Positions 1 through 8,108 of a stretch of 39,123 nucleotides of DNA are shown here, in pieces; the first letter of the stretch is position 1, and every line of letters begins with the position of its first letter. The position numbers and the translations under genes were made by a program. Source of the stretch: Gammaproteobacteria bacterium (GTDB lineage: Bacteria; Pseudomonadota; Gammaproteobacteria; Pseudomonadales; Azotimanducaceae); the NCBI GenBank assembly GCA_002689445.1, contig NZGC01000070.1, positions 101,864 to 140,986 of the forward strand. Reading direction: 5' to 3'. The notes below the pieces were generated by a model. It was not told the origin of the DNA. It saw only the letters and a program-made list of their open reading frames with translations, and ran no database searches.

Positions 1-1
1 G

Positions 2-523
2 ATTTCTCGCGAACCCAAGCTCAATATCACCTTGCTGATGAGTGTATTAAAGCGAGACGCCATGATCTCTGCCTTGCAGCGCGCAACCGAGTTGGGCGTC
101 GCTGTGATCATCCCCATGCTAACCCAACACCTCAGCGAAAAACGGACGCAAGTAGAGAAACGGTTTGCCGCCTGGCAAGGTGTGATCGAGCATGCCAGCG
201 AACAATCTGGACGAACTTGTCTGCCCCACTTAAAGCCCCCAATGCCCTTTGAAACCGCGCTCGCTGATGTCGAGGCGGCTGCGATTGATCATAGGCTCAT
301 TGCCCACCTTGGTTCGACGAACCCACCCGATGCTCAATCCAAGCGCGTGGGTGCGCTTGCCCTCGCCATTGGTCCAGAAGGCGGCTTTAGTGCTGATGAA
401 GTCGCGTTGGCCGAAACTCGGAACTTTGTACCCTATAGTGTCGGGCCAAGAACCTTACGAGCAGAAACCGCCTCGGCGGCCCTCCTGAGTCATCTTTATA
501 CGGCCTTTGGTGAATATCGTTAA
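2..523 (+). CDS. rsmE: 16S rRNA m3U1498 methyltransferase RsmE, 5'-truncated
   Basis: This is the 3' part of the SPOUT-class enzyme that methylates N3 of U1498 in 16S rRNA with S-adenosylmethionine. The frame is open to the left edge, so about 173 residues remain of a family length near 240, and the N-terminal PUA-like RNA-binding domain is mostly outside the window. Visible family landmarks are the stretch ALQRATELGV and the knotted SAM-binding region LAIGPEGGF followed by LRAETASAA near the C terminus. The in-frame TTG and ATG codons at 32-40 are internal and not the real start. The next gene begins 78 bases downstream. Confidence 0.93.
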   Translation: MSREPKLNITLLMSVLKRDAMISALQRATELGVAVIIPMLTQHLSEKRTQVEKRFAAWQGVIEHASEQSGRTCLPHLKPPMPFETALADVEAAAIDHRLIAHLGSTNPPDAQSKRVGALALAIGPEGGFSADEVALAETRNFVPYSVGPRTLRAETASAALLSHLYTAFGEYR

Positions 524-601
524 TCCGGTCTGCCACATTAAAATCCTAACACCCCAACAGGGTTTGGTTTACACTCTCCTCTTATTGCTGAGGCAAACTG
601 A

Positions 602-1060
602 ATGGCGCAACACGAAAATCAAAAACTGATTCGCTGCGGCTTGACCCCGGCCGAGGGCAGAACCCAGACACGGTTTGTCGAATTTGAGTTGTTCAAATTG
701 TGGCAATACATGATGCAAAGCAAACATGGAATGCACGTCTCTGACTTGGCGATGTGTCTCTGGGTCAATGAACAAGACTTCCTTGCTAAACAAAGCCTCT
801 ACGAACGCAGTGGCAACATTGAACCCGTCAATAAATTGACCGTGTCGATTTTTGATGAACGCAACGGTTTTACCCATATTACCAATCGTTTCGCCCTGCA
901 ATCTGACACCGAGCAAGTCAAGGCCGTGCTCTTATCCCACGTGCCTGATTCCCTCGAAAGCAGTGACAACTTTACCTTAACCCTAACGCCCGGAAGAGCG
1001 ATTGAAAGAGGCGCCATTTCGGGTCTCAGTGAAATCAGTCTCGGGCTATCTAACGACTAA
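602..1060 (+). CDS. Hypothetical protein, 152 aa, unrecognised family
   Basis: I do not recognise this protein. It is predicted soluble, with no signal peptide, no membrane segment and no cysteine cluster. The N-terminal half is rich in aromatic and charged residues (FVEFELFKLWQYMM), and a middle stretch reads as alternating beta-type sequence. The ATG at 602 is supported by GAGG at 590-593, eight bases upstream. It lies between rsmE and gshB on the same strand, 78 bases after the first and 87 before the second, so it may share transcription with either. A longish antisense frame overlaps it but has no supporting signals. Being a real gene is likely from the ribosome binding site and the tight fit between neighbours; function is unknown. 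Confidence 0.72.
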   Translation: MAQHENQKLIRCGLTPAEGRTQTRFVEFELFKLWQYMMQSKHGMHVSDLAMCLWVNEQDFLAKQSLYERSGNIEPVNKLTVSIFDERNGFTHITNRFALQSDTEQVKAVLLSHVPDSLESSDNFTLTLTPGRAIERGAISGLSEISLGLSND

Positions 1061-1147
1061 CCCTGAGTTTCATCTGACCTCAGCCTGCCCCTATGGCTCC
1101 GCTCGATAACTCGATACAATAATGGCTACTACGCTTCGGAGTCGGAC

Positions 1148-2095
1148 TTGATTAAACATCTCGGGATTGTCATGGATCCCATCGCGTCGATTAACCCCAA
1201 GAAAGACAGCAGCTTTGCCATGATGCTTGCCGCTGCGCGGCGTGACTGGAAAATTTCAGTGATGACCCTCGACAACTTGTCCTTGGACAAAGATCAGCTG
1301 AAGGTCAATTATCAAACGATAGCGGTCAAAGACGATCCTGATCATTACTACGAGAGCCTTGCAATGACCGAAGGCGACGCTCGAGACTTTGACTGCATCT
1401 TGATGCGCAAAGACCCACCCTTCAACATGGATTATATCTACGCAACTTATCTGCTCGAATTCGCTGAGCGTCAAGGCGTACCTGTCTTTAACAAGCCTGG
1501 CAGCATTCGAGACTGCAACGAGAAACTGTTCGCCCTGCAATTCCCCGAATGCGTCCCGGAGGTTATCGTCTCGTCAGACCCTGATCAGTTAAAAGCCTTT
1601 CATGCCCAATATGGGGATGTCATTCTTAAGCCCCTTGATGGTATGGGCGGTCAATCCATCTTCAGGATTCAACCCAAAGACACCAATCGTAACGTCATTA
1701 TTGAAACCCTCACCCAACTCGGCACCCAAAAAATCATGGCGCAACGTTATCTGCCACAGATCAGCGCAGGTGATACTCGAATACTATTGATCAACGGCGA
1801 GCCGGTGCCAGTGGGGCTCGCAAGGGTTCCTTCGGCAGGTGAGACTCGCGGTAATCTTGCCGCAGGGGGCAGCGGAGTACCGCGGCCGCTGACCGATAGA
1901 GATCGTTGGATCTGTGCGCAGATCGGGCCCGAGCTAAAAGCCAAAGGCTTGGTGTTTGTCGGGATCGACGTAATCGGCGATTACCTCACCGAAATTAACG
2001 TAACTTGTCCCACCTGTATTCGCGAACTAGACGCGAGCGAGGGCTTTGATATTGCCGGCGACTATCTTGACTACTTATCCGGAGCGCTGGGGTAG
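1148..2095 (+). CDS. gshB: Glutathione synthetase
   Basis: This ATP-grasp ligase joins gamma-glutamylcysteine and glycine, the second step of glutathione synthesis in the cytosol. Its 315 residues match the usual length (about 316). The N terminus (IKHLGIVMDPIASIN) aligns with the well-known start of the enterobacterial enzyme, which fixes the TTG at 1148 as start codon, with GGAG at 1138-1141 as ribosome binding site. ATP-grasp landmarks are DGMGGQSIFR near residue 165 and the metal-binding C-terminal stretch TEINVTCPTCIRELD, where many homologues have Ser in place of the first Cys. The TonB-like gene follows after five bases, so the two are probably cotranscribed. Confidence 0.97.
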   Translation: MIKHLGIVMDPIASINPKKDSSFAMMLAAARRDWKISVMTLDNLSLDKDQLKVNYQTIAVKDDPDHYYESLAMTEGDARDFDCILMRKDPPFNMDYIYATYLLEFAERQGVPVFNKPGSIRDCNEKLFALQFPECVPEVIVSSDPDQLKAFHAQYGDVILKPLDGMGGQSIFRIQPKDTNRNVIIETLTQLGTQKIMAQRYLPQISAGDTRILLINGEPVPVGLARVPSAGETRGNLAAGGSGVPRPLTDRDRWICAQIGPELKAKGLVFVGIDVIGDYLTEINVTCPTCIRELDASEGFDIAGDYLDYLSGALG

Positions 2096-2100
2096 TCTCA

Positions 2101-2877
2101 ATGCAAGATCACCTTGCACTCTCTTCAGACCGCCTAGCCTTTGCCCTATTTTTGGCGATTGTTGTCCATCTTATCCTGCTCACCGCCATAACTTTTTCGC
2201 CGGAGCGGCCTGGGGGGACATCACGGGTCCTCGATATCACACTGGCAACCGCTCCCTCCGAGCAGGCGCCTAGGGCCTTTGATTTCGTCGCTGATCAAAA
2301 CCAACGGGGCGAGGATGAACAGCCCGCTGAGGCCTATCCAACGACCGCCACAGGGGCCCCGACAAACCAAGAGCCGGACTTAACCTCCGCTGAATCAACG
2401 GCGCCCGCAGTAGCGCTATCGCCTCGTGATACCCCTCGACAGTGGGTAAGTGACCTCACCCAGTTTCGAAGACCCAGCAACGACTTTAGCGCGCCAACCA
2501 CACAACGATTTGAGCGCGTACAGCGTCTTACCCAAGTCAACGCCGCTGCCAGCCCAGAGGCCAACTACTTGCGATCCTGGCAGCGAAAGATCGAAACGAT
2601 TGGTAACCTTAACTATCCTCGAGCCGCACGCCAACTTGGCATTTACGGCGAGCTTAGGCTGCTGGTGGTTATCGACGCGAGCGGGGGACTGAAAGACGTT
2701 CGTGTCTTAGCCAGCAGCGGTGAACCGGTGCTGGATCAAGCCGCTGAAAACATCGTGCGACTGGCAGAACCGTTTCCCCCTTTTTCAAAGGCTTTGCTGG
2801 CAAAAACGGACGTATTGGAGATTGTTCGCACTTGGCAGTTTCGCAAGAACAGTCGGTCTCTCAACGTCAGCCAATGA
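2101..2877 (+). CDS. tonB: TonB-family energy transducer (TonB3-like)
   Basis: This protein is predicted to span the inner membrane once and couple the proton motive force to an outer-membrane or periplasmic partner. It has 258 residues: one N-terminal hydrophobic segment (about 13-33), a low-complexity linker rich in Pro, Thr, Ala and Gln (about 45-150), and a TonB C-terminal domain (about 165-250) with YPRAARQLGIYGELRLLV and the following SSGEPVLDQAA. No exbB or exbD is adjacent. The order gshB-tonB-yqgE matches the position of tonB3 in Pseudomonas, which has been linked to twitching motility; pilT lies one kilobase away here. Its stop overlaps the next ATG (ATGA, 2874-2877). The twitching role is inferred from synteny only. 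Confidence 0.88.
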   Translation: MQDHLALSSDRLAFALFLAIVVHLILLTAITFSPERPGGTSRVLDITLATAPSEQAPRAFDFVADQNQRGEDEQPAEAYPTTATGAPTNQEPDLTSAESTAPAVALSPRDTPRQWVSDLTQFRRPSNDFSAPTTQRFERVQRLTQVNAAASPEANYLRSWQRKIETIGNLNYPRAARQLGIYGELRLLVVIDASGGLKDVRVLASSGEPVLDQAAENIVRLAEPFPPFSKALLAKTDVLEIVRTWQFRKNSRSLNVSQ

Positions 2878-3404
2878 TCGAACAAACCATCAACAACAGT
2901 TTACTGCTCGCGCATCCCTTGGGTGGTGACGATTTTTTTTCAGGCTCCGTTGTCTGGATTATCGACCATCAGTCTTCTGGCAGTATGGGTTTCATACTGA
3001 ACAAGCCAGCAGAAATATCCCTCGAGCGGCTACTACCCAAAGCACCCGCAATCCTTAACCAAAAGCGCGTTCTGATGGGTGGTCCTGTGCAAACTGACCG
3101 TTTGTTTTTTCTGACCATTACCGATCTGGGAGGCCGTCAGGCTAATGTCGATTTAGCCGAGAACCTGCAAGATGCCATCAAATGTGCCCTTGATGCTACC
3201 GCAACCGTCATACCCATGATCGGATACGCAGGTTGGTCGGCTGGACAATTGGAGACCGAGATTCAACGCGATGTCTGGCTGCTGACCCAGCCAAATTTGT
3301 TGGATCTGCTTGAACAAGACTGTGAGCATCGGTACTCAGCAGCCCAGGCCGGATTGGGTTTTGATCCCCTGCTGATGGCCCCATCTCGGTCAGATTACCA
3401 ATGA
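2874..3404 (+). CDS. yqgE: YqgE/AlgH family protein
   Basis: This 176-residue member of the YqgE/AlgH (DUF179) family has no settled biochemical function; AlgH was first named as a regulator of alginate in Pseudomonas. Family landmarks are LLAHPLGGDDFFSGSVV near the start, GSMGFILNKP, the central MGGPVQTDRLFFL, and GYAGWSAGQLETEI. I chose the ATG at 2874 over an in-frame start at 2832 because it overlaps the tonB stop as ATGA and puts the conserved N terminus close to the start. The gene is coupled to ruvX by another ATGA overlap at 3401-3404. The pairing yqgE-ruvX is conserved across gammaproteobacteria. Confidence 0.94.
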   Translation: MIEQTINNSLLLAHPLGGDDFFSGSVVWIIDHQSSGSMGFILNKPAEISLERLLPKAPAILNQKRVLMGGPVQTDRLFFLTITDLGGRQANVDLAENLQDAIKCALDATATVIPMIGYAGWSAGQLETEIQRDVWLLTQPNLLDLLEQDCEHRYSAAQAGLGFDPLLMAPSRSDYQ

Positions 3405-3814
3405 GCGCCGACGTCATCTTTGGCTTTGACTATGGCACCCACCACATCGGTATCGCCGTTGGGCAACGAATCACTCGGACGGCAACACCGCTGATGATTT
3501 TGCCTGCCAAACAAGGCATTCCCAACTGGCAATCCCTGGCAGAGCTCGTCGAGACTTGGACGCCAGAACGCTTCGTGGTTGGTCTGCCTTTGAATATGGA
3601 TGCGAGCGGCAGCGAAATGTCTGCTCGAGCAGAAAAGTTCGCCCGGCGACTTACCGGGCGTTTCAACAGACCCTATGAAATGATCGACGAGCGGCTGAGT
3701 AGCATTGAGGCTAAAGCGCTATCCACCCAACACCGGGTGGACGATATCGCGGCAGTGTTAATTCTAGAGACCTGGTTCAGCCAGCAAAGCGAACCGTTGA
3801 CACCCAAAGTTTAG
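3401..3814 (+). CDS. ruvX: Putative Holliday junction resolvase RuvX/YqgF
   Basis: This 137-residue protein has the RNase H-like YqgF fold and is the expected family size. It has been proposed to resolve Holliday junctions or process the 5' end of pre-16S rRNA; the in vivo role is still argued over. Likely metal-binding acidic positions sit in GFDYGTHHIGIAVG (residues about 8-21) and in DERLSSIEA near residue 95, with the conserved VGLPLNMDASGSEMS between them. Its ATG lies in the yqgE stop, so translation is probably coupled. Its TAG stop (3812-3814) shares bases with the stop of convergent pilT, leaving no room for a terminator between them. Confidence 0.95.
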   Translation: MSADVIFGFDYGTHHIGIAVGQRITRTATPLMILPAKQGIPNWQSLAELVETWTPERFVVGLPLNMDASGSEMSARAEKFARRLTGRFNRPYEMIDERLSSIEAKALSTQHRVDDIAAVLILETWFSQQSEPLTPKV

Positions 3815-4848
3815 GCAAAATCCTCGGGGATTTTTGCTTTTTCCTGGGCTTGCTCGCGCGTGATTAAACCCCTTTGGAGCAGGTCCTTTAAACACTGATC
3901 GAGCGTTTGCATCCCTAACTGGCCGCCGGTTTGAATAGCAGAATACATTTGAGCGACCTTGTCTTCGCGAATCAAATTCCGTATGGCAGGGGTTAGCAGC
4001 ATGATCTCGTGCGCAGCCACCCGGCCCCCGCCAACCTTTTTCAACAAGGTTTGGGAAACTACTGCCTGTAGAGACTCAGACAACATGGACCGCACCATCG
4101 CTTTCTCGGCCGCGGGAAAGACATCAATGATTCTATCGATGGTTTTGGCTGCTGATGACGTATGTAAGGTCCCAAAAACCACGTGTCCGGTTTCGGCAGC
4201 CTCGAGCGCCAATCGAATGGTTTCGGTATCGCGCATCTCACCCACCAAAATGATGTCCGGATCCTCACGCAGCGCAGATCGCAGCGCTTCGTTAAATCCT
4301 AGCGTATCTCGATGGACCTCGCGTTGATTCACCAAACACTTTTTACTTTCATGGACAAATTCGATGGGATCTTCGATGGTCAAAATATGTTGATATCGAT
4401 TGCTATTCACATAATCCATCATGGCCGCAAGGGTCGTGCTCTTCCCCGAGCCCGTCGGTCCAGTCACCGTGATTAATCCTCGAGTGCTTTGGGCGATTTT
4501 GGTAAAGACTTCACCCATCCCCAATTCTTCCATGGTTAGCACCTTGGCAGGAATGGTTCGAAATACTCCGCCTGCGCCTCGATTCTGGTTATAGGCATTG
4601 ACCCGAAAGCGAGCAATTCCGGGAATCTCAAAAGAAAAATCGCACTCTAAAAATTCCTCGAACTCCTTCCTCTGTTTGTCATTCATGATTTCGTAAATCA
4701 GGGCATAAACTTCTTTCGAATCAAGGGCCGGGACATTGATCCGCCGAATATCCCCATCGACCCGAATCATCGGAGGTAATCCCGCAGACAAGTGTAAATC
4801 TGACGCACCTTGCTTGTGACTAAACGCCAGCAGTTCCGTTATATCCAT
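3811..4848 (-). CDS. pilT: Type IV pilus retraction ATPase PilT
   Basis: This hexameric secretion-type ATPase depolymerises type IV pili and so drives twitching motility. The 345 residues give the usual length when translation starts at the ATG at 4848 (MDITELLAFS, as in Pseudomonas PilT); a TTG six codons upstream is less likely. Visible motifs are Walker A GPTGSGKST (residues 130-138), Walker B IILVGEMRD (199-207), the His box around TGHVVFGTLHT (220-230), and the PilT-specific AIRNLIRE motif (288-295) needed for retraction. The companion gene pilU, adjacent in Pseudomonas, is absent here. The gene converges on ruvX with a four-base overlap and diverges from yggS over 113 bases. Confidence 0.98.
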   Translation of the reverse strand: MDITELLAFSHKQGASDLHLSAGLPPMIRVDGDIRRINVPALDSKEVYALIYEIMNDKQRKEFEEFLECDFSFEIPGIARFRVNAYNQNRGAGGVFRTIPAKVLTMEELGMGEVFTKIAQSTRGLITVTGPTGSGKSTTLAAMMDYVNSNRYQHILTIEDPIEFVHESKKCLVNQREVHRDTLGFNEALRSALREDPDIILVGEMRDTETIRLALEAAETGHVVFGTLHTSSAAKTIDRIIDVFPAAEKAMVRSMLSESLQAVVSQTLLKKVGGGRVAAHEIMLLTPAIRNLIREDKVAQMYSAIQTGGQLGMQTLDQCLKDLLQRGLITREQAQEKAKIPEDFA

Positions 4849-4961
4849 CGTCAACCGTCCACCCAAAAGTTCTAAACGATTATGAGTGTAGCATTCACTA
4901 CCACACCTTGCTCCTGCACCTTAGTATGCGACAATACCGTATCTGACCGTGATAACTAACC

Positions 4962-5654
4962 TTGATCAACGATAATTTTCAAGCCGTTAACGAAAGAATT
5001 ACCGCAGCCTGCGAGGACAGTCAACGTACTCGCGCAAGCGTCGCTTTACTTGCCGTTTCAAAAACCAAACCCCTTGAACTCATCCGCGCCGCCTATGCCT
5101 TGGGTCAACGCGATTTCGGGGAAAACTATTTACAAGATGCCTTGCCTAAAATTGTTGGTTTACCTGAAGCCAATTGGCATTTCATTGGCCACATTCAATC
5201 GAATAAAACCCGAGACATCGCCACCCATTTCGACTTTGTCCATGGGGTTGCCTCAGAGAAAATCGCAACGCGACTGAATGCGGCTCGGCCTGATCATAAG
5301 CCTCCGCTTGGCGTCTTTTTGCAAATTAATCTCGTTGATGAAACCGCCAAAAGCGGGGTGGCCCCCGAGCAGGCAGCCAGCCTCGCTGCTCATGTGATGG
5401 GTTGCGAACAGTTGTCTTTGATAGGATTAATGGGGATGCCACCAGCAGCTTTTAGCTTATCTGAGCGAGGACAATTTTTTGATCAACTCAAAACGTTACA
5501 GCTCGACCTGAAAAAAGCGTTGCCCACCGGGGTATTATCTGAACTGAGCATGGGCATGAGCGAGGACCTCGAGGTTGCCATCGCTTCAGGGGCAACCTGG
5601 GTAAGAGTCGGTTCAGCTCTCTTCGGTCGTCGAATTCCTAAGGAGAAACTATGA
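4962..5654 (+). CDS. yggS: Pyridoxal phosphate homeostasis protein YggS
   Basis: This PLP-binding TIM-barrel protein buffers free pyridoxal phosphate and affects amino-acid and keto-acid pools. Its 230 residues fit the family. The PLP lysine lies in LLAVSKTKP near residue 33, followed by FGENYLQDA; further landmarks are WHFIGHIQSNK and the phosphate-binding LSMGMSEDLEVAI and VRVGSALFG near the C terminus. The TTG at 4962 is the first usable start, because an in-frame TAA stands at 4953-4955 and no early ATG follows. The stop overlaps the proC ATG at 5651-5654, an arrangement (yggS-proC-yggT) conserved in many proteobacteria. Confidence 0.96.
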   Translation: MINDNFQAVNERITAACEDSQRTRASVALLAVSKTKPLELIRAAYALGQRDFGENYLQDALPKIVGLPEANWHFIGHIQSNKTRDIATHFDFVHGVASEKIATRLNAARPDHKPPLGVFLQINLVDETAKSGVAPEQAASLAAHVMGCEQLSLIGLMGMPPAAFSLSERGQFFDQLKTLQLDLKKALPTGVLSELSMGMSEDLEVAIASGATWVRVGSALFGRRIPKEKL

Positions 5655-6460
5655 CGCTCAAACTGGCTTTTATCGGGGGTGGGAACATTGCTCAGGCCAT
5701 TATCGGCGGACTCATTCAGTCAGGCTACCCAAAAGATAACATTGGCGTTGCCGACCCCAGTGAGGAGCAAGGCGCACACATTAAGGCTTTAGGCGTCAGT
5801 TGGTTTACCCGTAACCAAGCGGTCGTGCCGAGCGCCGATTTAGTTTTGCTCTGCGTTAAACCGAATCTTATTGAAGCCGTATGCAACGATTTGGGACCGA
5901 GCCTCCGTGATAAACCATTGGTTAGCGTCGCAGCGGGCATCACCACAAAGCAACTGACCCGTTGGTCTGGATCCGAGCAAGTGATTCGCTGCATGCCGAA
6001 CACGCCAGCATTGGTCGGTGCGGGTATGCTCGGACTGTTCGCTACCTCGGGTATGGATTCGACGCTAAAAGCACAGGTTGAGCGCTTGTTGTCCACCGTA
6101 GGCGTGATTGCTTGGTTTACCGCAGAAGCCGACTTAGATGCGGTCACTGCGATATCGGGCAGCGGGCCGGCTTACTTTTTCTACTTAATGGAAGCCATGA
6201 TAGAAGCCGCAGAAGGTTTTAATATCGACCCTGATACGGCTAAAACGCTGGTCATCCAAACAGCATTGGGTGCTGCCCATATGGCGAGTCGCGGTGATGC
6301 AACACCGAAAGCGTTGCGTGAAAATGTGACCTCCCCTGGCGGCACAACAGAAGCGGCTTGTCGCTCGCTGGAAGCAGCAAACTTCGATCGCCTTATCGCC
6401 GCCGCATGCGAGGCGGCGAGAGACCGCTCGATCAGCCTGTCACAAAACTCAGCACCATAG
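5651..6460 (+). CDS. proC: Pyrroline-5-carboxylate reductase
   Basis: ProC reduces 1-pyrroline-5-carboxylate to proline using NAD(P)H, the last step of proline synthesis. The 269 residues are of normal length. The N-terminal Rossmann motif FIGGGNIAQAIIGGLIQSGY (about 7-26) binds the cofactor. VKPNLIEAV, RCMPNTPALVGAGM and the C-terminal dimer and active-site stretch AISGSGPAYFFYLMEA, followed by LRENVTSPGGTTEAA, are typical of the family. Translation is probably coupled to yggS through the ATGA overlap, and AAGGAG occurs just upstream at 5640-5645. The yggT gene follows 32 bases downstream. Confidence 0.98.
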   Translation: MTLKLAFIGGGNIAQAIIGGLIQSGYPKDNIGVADPSEEQGAHIKALGVSWFTRNQAVVPSADLVLLCVKPNLIEAVCNDLGPSLRDKPLVSVAAGITTKQLTRWSGSEQVIRCMPNTPALVGAGMLGLFATSGMDSTLKAQVERLLSTVGVIAWFTAEADLDAVTAISGSGPAYFFYLMEAMIEAAEGFNIDPDTAKTLVIQTALGAAHMASRGDATPKALRENVTSPGGTTEAACRSLEAANFDRLIAAACEAARDRSISLSQNSAP

Positions 6461-6492
6461 AATCACCCAACTTCCAAGGACATTTAACGCGT

Positions 6493-7083
6493 ATGGATTA
6501 TCTTGCTGACAGCGGCATTTTTTTAGTTCGTTCGATCACTGGCTTAGTCGTGCTATTGCTCAACCTCAGATTCCTAATGCAGGCCAGCCGAGCCGACTAT
6601 TACAACCCAATTTCACAGGGCATTGTGACCGCAACCAATCCGATCATTGCCCCATTTCGCAAACTGTTGCCTACCCTTGGGCGTTTTGATTTGGCCAATA
6701 TGCTGGCAGCAATCCTTTGCCAAACCGTCGGTATCGGACTGATCGTCTGGCTCTCTGGGGCGTCCTTATTTGCCCCGGTATATTTTTTATGGGCAATGGT
6801 TGGCATTTTGGCTAGCCTAATAAACATTTATTTCTTTGCCCTGCTGATTATGGTGATTGCCAGTTGGCTCGCACCCTATTCGAATCACCCGGCACTCGCC
6901 TTAGTCAGAGAACTCCCCGAGCCGGTCTGTGAACCCGTGCGACGCTTGATTCCTGCCGTCGGTGGGTTAGATTTTTCGATTATTGTGGTCTTCATCGGAT
7001 TGAGCTTGATCGAAAATACGATCTTGGTAAAGCCGCTGGCTGTCATCCTAGCCATGCCTAGGGGTCTTGTCGTTGGACTGTAA
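6493..7083 (+). CDS. yggT: YggT family integral membrane protein
   Basis: This 196-residue inner-membrane protein carries two YGGT repeats, each a pair of hydrophobic segments. The first repeat (about 5-90) ends with NPIIAPFRKLLP and the second (about 100-190) with EPVCEPVRRLIP, the matching hallmark sequences. The molecular function is unsettled; relatives are associated with osmotic tolerance, cell shape or thylakoid biogenesis. The ATG at 6493 gives MDYLADSG, and AAGGA at 6476-6480 serves as ribosome binding site. An in-frame start at 6358 would overlap proC by about 100 bases and is rejected. In Pseudomonas metX and metW follow this gene; here they are missing. Confidence 0.94.
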   Translation: MDYLADSGIFLVRSITGLVVLLLNLRFLMQASRADYYNPISQGIVTATNPIIAPFRKLLPTLGRFDLANMLAAILCQTVGIGLIVWLSGASLFAPVYFLWAMVGILASLINIYFFALLIMVIASWLAPYSNHPALALVRELPEPVCEPVRRLIPAVGGLDFSIIVVFIGLSLIENTILVKPLAVILAMPRGLVVGL

Positions 7084-7507
7084 GTTATGGCTACAAGGGC
7101 GATTGATGGTACTCATCGTCGTCTGGCTTCTTAGCGCATCAAGTAACGCGGAGCAACGCCAACAATCCGGGCCTTACGACATACATTACACCGCACTTTC
7201 ATCCATGTTGGTGCCAGCCGACACGGCATTGCAGCATGGTCTCACTCGAGCGCCTAACCGTCTGCTGGTCAATATCGCTGTGAGACGCGATGCGTTGCCT
7301 GTTAACGTCATAGTAACTGGCGAGGCGGCAAATTTGCTGAATCAACGTCAACCGCTTGTATTTACTGAAGTCACGGAACAGAGGGCCATTTATTATCTGG
7401 CCGAGGTCATCAATCACGAGCAAGACACCCTTCGCTTCAAGGTTCAAATTCAATTTCCAACGGATCATCCGCCTTATGAGCTCACCTTTACCCGTCAGTA
7501 CTTTTGA
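7073..7507 (+). CDS. DUF4426 exported protein
   Basis: This small exported protein of the DUF4426 family (found next to rdgB in Pseudomonas) has no known function. It begins with a signal peptide: basic residues, then the hydrophobic stretch MVLIVVWLLSASSNA, with likely cleavage after SNA. The mature part has the family's DIHYTALSSMLVP near its start and ends in FTRQYF. The start is uncertain: TTG at 7067 or 7073, or ATG at 7106. I prefer 7073 because AGGGG at 7060-7064 lies eight bases upstream and the signal keeps its positive charges; AAGGG at 7095-7099 also supports 7106. The 3' end overlaps rdgB by 32 bases. Confidence 0.82.
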   Translation: MDCKLWLQGRLMVLIVVWLLSASSNAEQRQQSGPYDIHYTALSSMLVPADTALQHGLTRAPNRLLVNIAVRRDALPVNVIVTGEAANLLNQRQPLVFTEVTEQRAIYYLAEVINHEQDTLRFKVQIQFPTDHPPYELTFTRQYF

Positions 7508-8108
7508 TTTAGCGCGCGATAAAATTGTCCTTGCCAGCAGTAACGCGCACAAAATTCAAGAATTCAAATCCCTTCTCCCCGAAGCAGAACAGCTGATTGG
7601 GCAAGACGCCCTAAAAGTGCCCTCCCCTGAGGAAACAGGCCAAACCTTTATCGAGAATGCCTTGCTCAAAGCCCGACATGCGTCGCTGCTGACTGGCCTG
7701 CCGGCGTTGGCAGATGATTCGGGCTTGGTCGTCCCCGCACTGAACGGCGCCCCGGGTATCTTCAGTGCACGGTACGCCGGGCCCACTGCAAGCGATACCG
7801 AGAATTGCAATCGGCTCCTTTCCGCGCTATCCGGCGTTACCGATCGACGAGCCTGCTTTCACGCCAGCTTGGTCTTCTTGTTGCATGCGGATGACCCCGA
7901 TCCCATCATCGCCCAAGGCCACTGGTTTGGGGAGATCCTTACCCAAAGCCAGGGGACCAAAGGCTTTGGGTACGATCCCCTCTTTTTAGTTCCTGAACTT
8001 AAAAAAACCGCAGCGGAACTACCGGAATCAGAAAAGAGCGCCATCAGTCACCGCGGTCAGGCCCTCAGACGGTTGACCGACTCGCTTGCGGCTCGCTATC
8101 CACAATGA
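7476..8108 (+). CDS. rdgB: XTP/dITP diphosphatase RdgB
   Basis: RdgB hydrolyses non-canonical purine triphosphates such as dITP, XTP and dHAPTP to monophosphates, keeping them out of DNA. The protein has 210 residues from the ATG at 7476. Family motifs are VLASSNAHKIQEF (substrate loop) near the N terminus, TFIENALLKARHA, the metal site LADDSGLVVPALNGAPG, GFGYDPLFLVPE and SHRGQALRRL. The start lies 32 bases inside the DUF4426 gene, with only a weak ribosome binding site, so translation may depend on the upstream gene. The stop overlaps hemW as ATGA (8105-8108). Confidence 0.96.
   Translation: MSSPLPVSTFDLARDKIVLASSNAHKIQEFKSLLPEAEQLIGQDALKVPSPEETGQTFIENALLKARHASLLTGLPALADDSGLVVPALNGAPGIFSARYAGPTASDTENCNRLLSALSGVTDRRACFHASLVFLLHADDPDPIIAQGHWFGEILTQSQGTKGFGYDPLFLVPELKKTAAELPESEKSAISHRGQALRRLTDSLAARYPQ

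Noticed and set aside
569-916. 115-residue minus-strand frame opposite the orphan gene
   Set aside because: No ribosome binding site and no recognisable sequence; the plus-strand frame has GAGG at good spacing.
1115-1120. TACAAT -10 upstream of gshB
   Set aside because: The sequence at -35 (TATGGC) is a poor match, and readthrough from upstream is equally likely.
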